A stretch of DNA of 64,000 bases from the NCBI GenBank assembly GCA_951217055.1, contig OX578283.1, positions 1,178,001-1,242,000 of the forward strand. Reading direction: 5' to 3'. The DNA is from Gerris lacustris (Eukaryota > Arthropoda > Insecta > Hemiptera > Gerridae). Every line of letters starts with the position of its first letter. Positions within the stretch are counted from its first letter, which is position 1. The notes under the pieces were generated by a model. The model was not told where the DNA came from. It did not search any database and saw only the letters and a list, made by a program, of their open reading frames with translations. The translations under genes were made by a program, and so were the position numbers. Positions 61,213 to 64,000 of the stretch are shown here, piece by piece.

Positions 61213-61885
61213 TACATATACATTTAGTATATAGAGTTGCCAACAGCGCTCAGTGCTCGGTTCTATTATAATAACTATTATAATGAGTCTTTGCAGTCTA
61301 AATGTCCAACAAACGACAGGAAAAGGCACAGTGGGTTTGGAAGGAAAGCGGTTATTCTGTAAAACAAAGTTAACCGGAGCAAGCCATAGTGCAAACCGGA
61401 AAGTGTCGAAATGGAAAAACTCAAACATTGTAGACACCTATAGGCTTATGAAAAACCGATATCGAGGAAAAAAAATTAAAAATATCAATTAGAAAATTAA
61501 CTGGTACATGAGTTAATTATGATTATTACGACAAGTGTAGAGTTATTGTTGTCTTAGTATGTGTTTTCTTTTAACTTTACTGATTAACACAGCTACAATA
61601 ATTAACATGTTACGAGTGTTACAGTTGTTATAGTTTTATCTTGGCTTGATCAACATGTGAAAAGCAAGTGGTCCAGTGGCTACCCCCTTTTTGGCGTGAG
61701 GATTGCATAGAGCATTGATTACAAATAAATAAAGAAATAATAATGATAAATGTAGATAGAGGTGAAATGAGATACTAATAAATTAAATAAATAAATGAAA
61801 TAGGTAATATGCTTAAATAATTATATAAATGAGATATAGTAGATAGCAGAATTATTACAGATTTTATATATGTATATTTAATAAG
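61213..61885. other. No supported gene
   Basis: A 79-codon plus frame at 61253-61492 is lysine-rich without a domain. The segment 61650-61700 on the minus strand may be a further jockey C-terminal scrap (GVATGPLAFHMLIK). Confidence 0.35.
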
Positions 61886-62070
61886 ATGATCTAATAGGGA
61901 TTCATGGAATGTGTGATGATATCGGGATATGGATAGATCTCGAACCAAGGCAACGTTGAGATCATTGTGGAGAGTGAGATTTGAGACATAGAATGGAGCA
62001 TCAGTGATATTTCTTAGCATCTTGGACTGGATGATTTGGAGCAGGCCCCAATTTATAAATGGGCTGACTG
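61886..62070 (-). pseudogene. Jockey-like retrotransposon C-terminal fragment
   Basis: The minus frame reads LLQIIQSKMLRNITDAPFYV, then SNLTLHNDLNVALVRDLSIS and RYHHTF. This matches the IQxxQxKxLRxIxxAPWYVxNxxIHxDLxxxxV region at the end of jockey-clade ORF2. It is truncated, with unrelated sequence on both sides. Confidence 0.8.
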
Positions 62071-64000
62071 CACTATAGCCCAGGGCGCCAGATTTTGGGA
62101 TGCGCAAAATTTTCCAAGACAATTTTTTTACAAACAATAAATAAATAAATGTGTTATGTATAATATTGTGTCTGCCTACTGCCCTACTGTAATGTTTTCC
62201 ACTCTGAAGGCAAATGTCACTCATTGTCCTTACATCCAATGTCAATGATGGCCTTGGATCCATGTATTAATATAATATATTGTATCCAATACTTAACAGT
62301 ATTTTCTATTTAGTAATTTATCATATTTATTTTCTTTCAATTACTTCTCATGTTTGAAAATTTTACGGTGGGCTATAAAAAAAAAAGAATGGAATTTGAT
62401 CTGTTAAACTGGGAATCCAAAATAGCGGATAATTCCTGTCACGGAATTTTTTTTTTTTTTAATTTTGAGTTGGGTATCAAATGAAAGGTATTGGTTACAA
62501 AAATATATAACACTTGTTCAAAGTGTTTAATTTTCTATGTCTTTTCGTCTAAAAACATTACAATTTTAAGTCCCCCCCCCCCCTTACACTAATTTCAAGT
62601 TCACAATACCAACGAAACCCTTTTTACGTGAGACTTCACGCGCAACCAATTTATTTTATGCATTAAATGGAATATTTTATATGGAATTTATTTTAAGAAG
62701 ATTTTATCTTAATAATTAGGGAATAAGCTGGTTACTACTCTTGTTGGTGGTGGGGGGGGGGGGGGGGGGGCAAAGCTGATAGCAGCCCAGGGCGCCATTC
62801 ACTGTGTGTGTAAGTTCATTCAGTGTGTGTAAGTTTTTTACCCTTTTTTCCCTCTTTAAGCAACATATGCAACAGAGTACATTTCATGTTACATAGTTTA
62901 GCTTGAAATATGTATCATAGAACTACGTATAATGTAAGAATCATAGTTTAAGCAAACTGTGTCACATAGAATTTAGCATTTATTAAAAAAAAGTCTATTA
63001 TCCATGAGTCATAGCCATCTACGTATGATTAGTACGATAATTTTTTTCAGTGTAGTCAACAAGTGAACCAGTGTTGACACGATCCCCTTACTTCTCTCCA
63101 CGATCCGTTCCTTCATGATCTTATCATTCTTAATTCACTTAACTGTAACGTAGTAATACTCTATCCCAATATCAATGTATAATACATCATAATAATGACT
63201 GCAAAACATAAATATAGAGATTTCAAAACATTGAAAACATGATCAGTAGAGCTTGCATTATTATACTCATATGTATGTTTACATTTATAACCGCTAAAAT
63301 GATCAATGTACAACTGATGCAATAGTTTGGGCCTCGGACAGTGAGCTCCCCCTTACCAATCGCATATATTAAATAGTTTTCTATTTTTAAGTTTTTGGTA
63401 GTTTTCATACTACGGAAAGTTTAAATTTTAATTTAAATGAAATTATAATTATTATTAACTAGGGGAAACAGATGAGAGGGAAAACTGTTTCCCATAGTTT
63501 TCTAATAAACATGGCCAAAGCAAATCATTGACCGAAACCTTCAACCTGACTTATCGTTTCTCCGCATTCAACGGTCGCCCATATACAACATCTCCAGGCT
63601 TGATTCATTTATTATTTATTAATATTATTAAATTTATATTTGTATTTGCACGATTAAAATTATTTACCATAACTATTAATTGTCAAAACTTTAATAATCC
63701 AGAACCTAAAGCCCTAACGTTACAATAGTGTACAATTCTACGTGAAATCTTAATGCCGAATCACTAGTTTAGATTAACTGTAATAGAGGCACAAACAATA
63801 TCCACAGTGAAGCCTTTTTAGTTGCAATTTATTGTACAGAGTGAGAATACAACATTTCAAATATAATTTTAAATAAAAACAAGATGGAAGATTCAATATT
63901 AGCCAGATGTTACACTGCAATCATTCCCACTGATAACTGTTTGGTTTCTATTTCTGTATTTGACCAGAGCAAAAACTAACCGAAAATAGTCCAGAGTTTG
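62071..64000. other. AT-rich terminal region, repeat fragments only
   Basis: Contents: poly-C at 62574-62583, poly-G at 62752-62770, a fragment inverse to 58520-58580 at 62600-62660, and a SINE-tail fragment at 63395-63480 (TAGTTTTCATACTACGGAAA). A 66-codon frame at 63528 has no recognisable domain. Confidence 0.45.

Overview
The window looks like a stretch of an arthropod, most likely insect, nuclear genome. It is AT-rich and dominated by introns and transposable-element debris, with GT-AG introns, long dinucleotide microsatellites, Penelope, jockey, mariner, hAT and pogo-like remnants, tRNA- and 5S-derived SINE pieces, and many short inverted-repeat elements. The order of insect cannot be fixed from sequence alone; the element content would fit a large hemipteran-type genome, but that is a guess. 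Nothing here is bacterial.

Two host genes can be supported. (1) At the left edge, minus strand, a first coding exon (1479-1559) in a GC-rich patch reads into a perfect GTAAGT donor. Its end (FVKWDD) resembles the start of phospholipase C beta; the rest of the gene would lie left of the window. (2) The main gene is an ABCG half-transporter on the minus strand, from 44149 down to 15576. Thirteen coding exons join with all reading phases agreeing into 605 codons plus a stop (1818 nt). The nucleotide-binding domain is complete (Walker A, Q-loop, LSGGQ, Walker B, H-loop) and is followed by a six-helix membrane domain. Introns range from about 0.3 to 6 kb and are packed with repeats.

Layout: 1-557 dimeric 86-bp satellite; 558-2040 GC-rich PLC-beta 5' end; 2041-9400 repeat debris, including a roughly 1 kb repeat swollen by a TA microsatellite and a 1.7 kb composite inverted repeat; 9500-13815 a 45-bp minisatellite organised in three higher-order blocks; 14355-14935 a mariner-like MITE inside a 30-bp tandem repeat; 15576-44149 the ABCG gene, with intronic insertions: a 22-bp array against the last acceptor, a foldback element beside a 5'-truncated Penelope-like element with an open RT plus GIY-YIG reading frame, pogo-like and mariner remnants, a jockey fragment, a 42-bp minisatellite against the exon 8 acceptor, a 1.7 kb palindromic element and a 2 kb hAT element with an open transposase C-terminus; 44150-64000 an intergenic or upstream region of layered MITEs, SINEs, microsatellites and a 202-bp-arm near-perfect hairpin.

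The most noteworthy signals are: tandem arrays that run directly up to two splice acceptors of the ABCG gene; hammerhead-like RNA motifs scattered near retroelement debris; a recurrent repeat whose internal microsatellite expands in place; a two-copy element that still carries a conserved short reading-frame start; and several long perfect hairpins.
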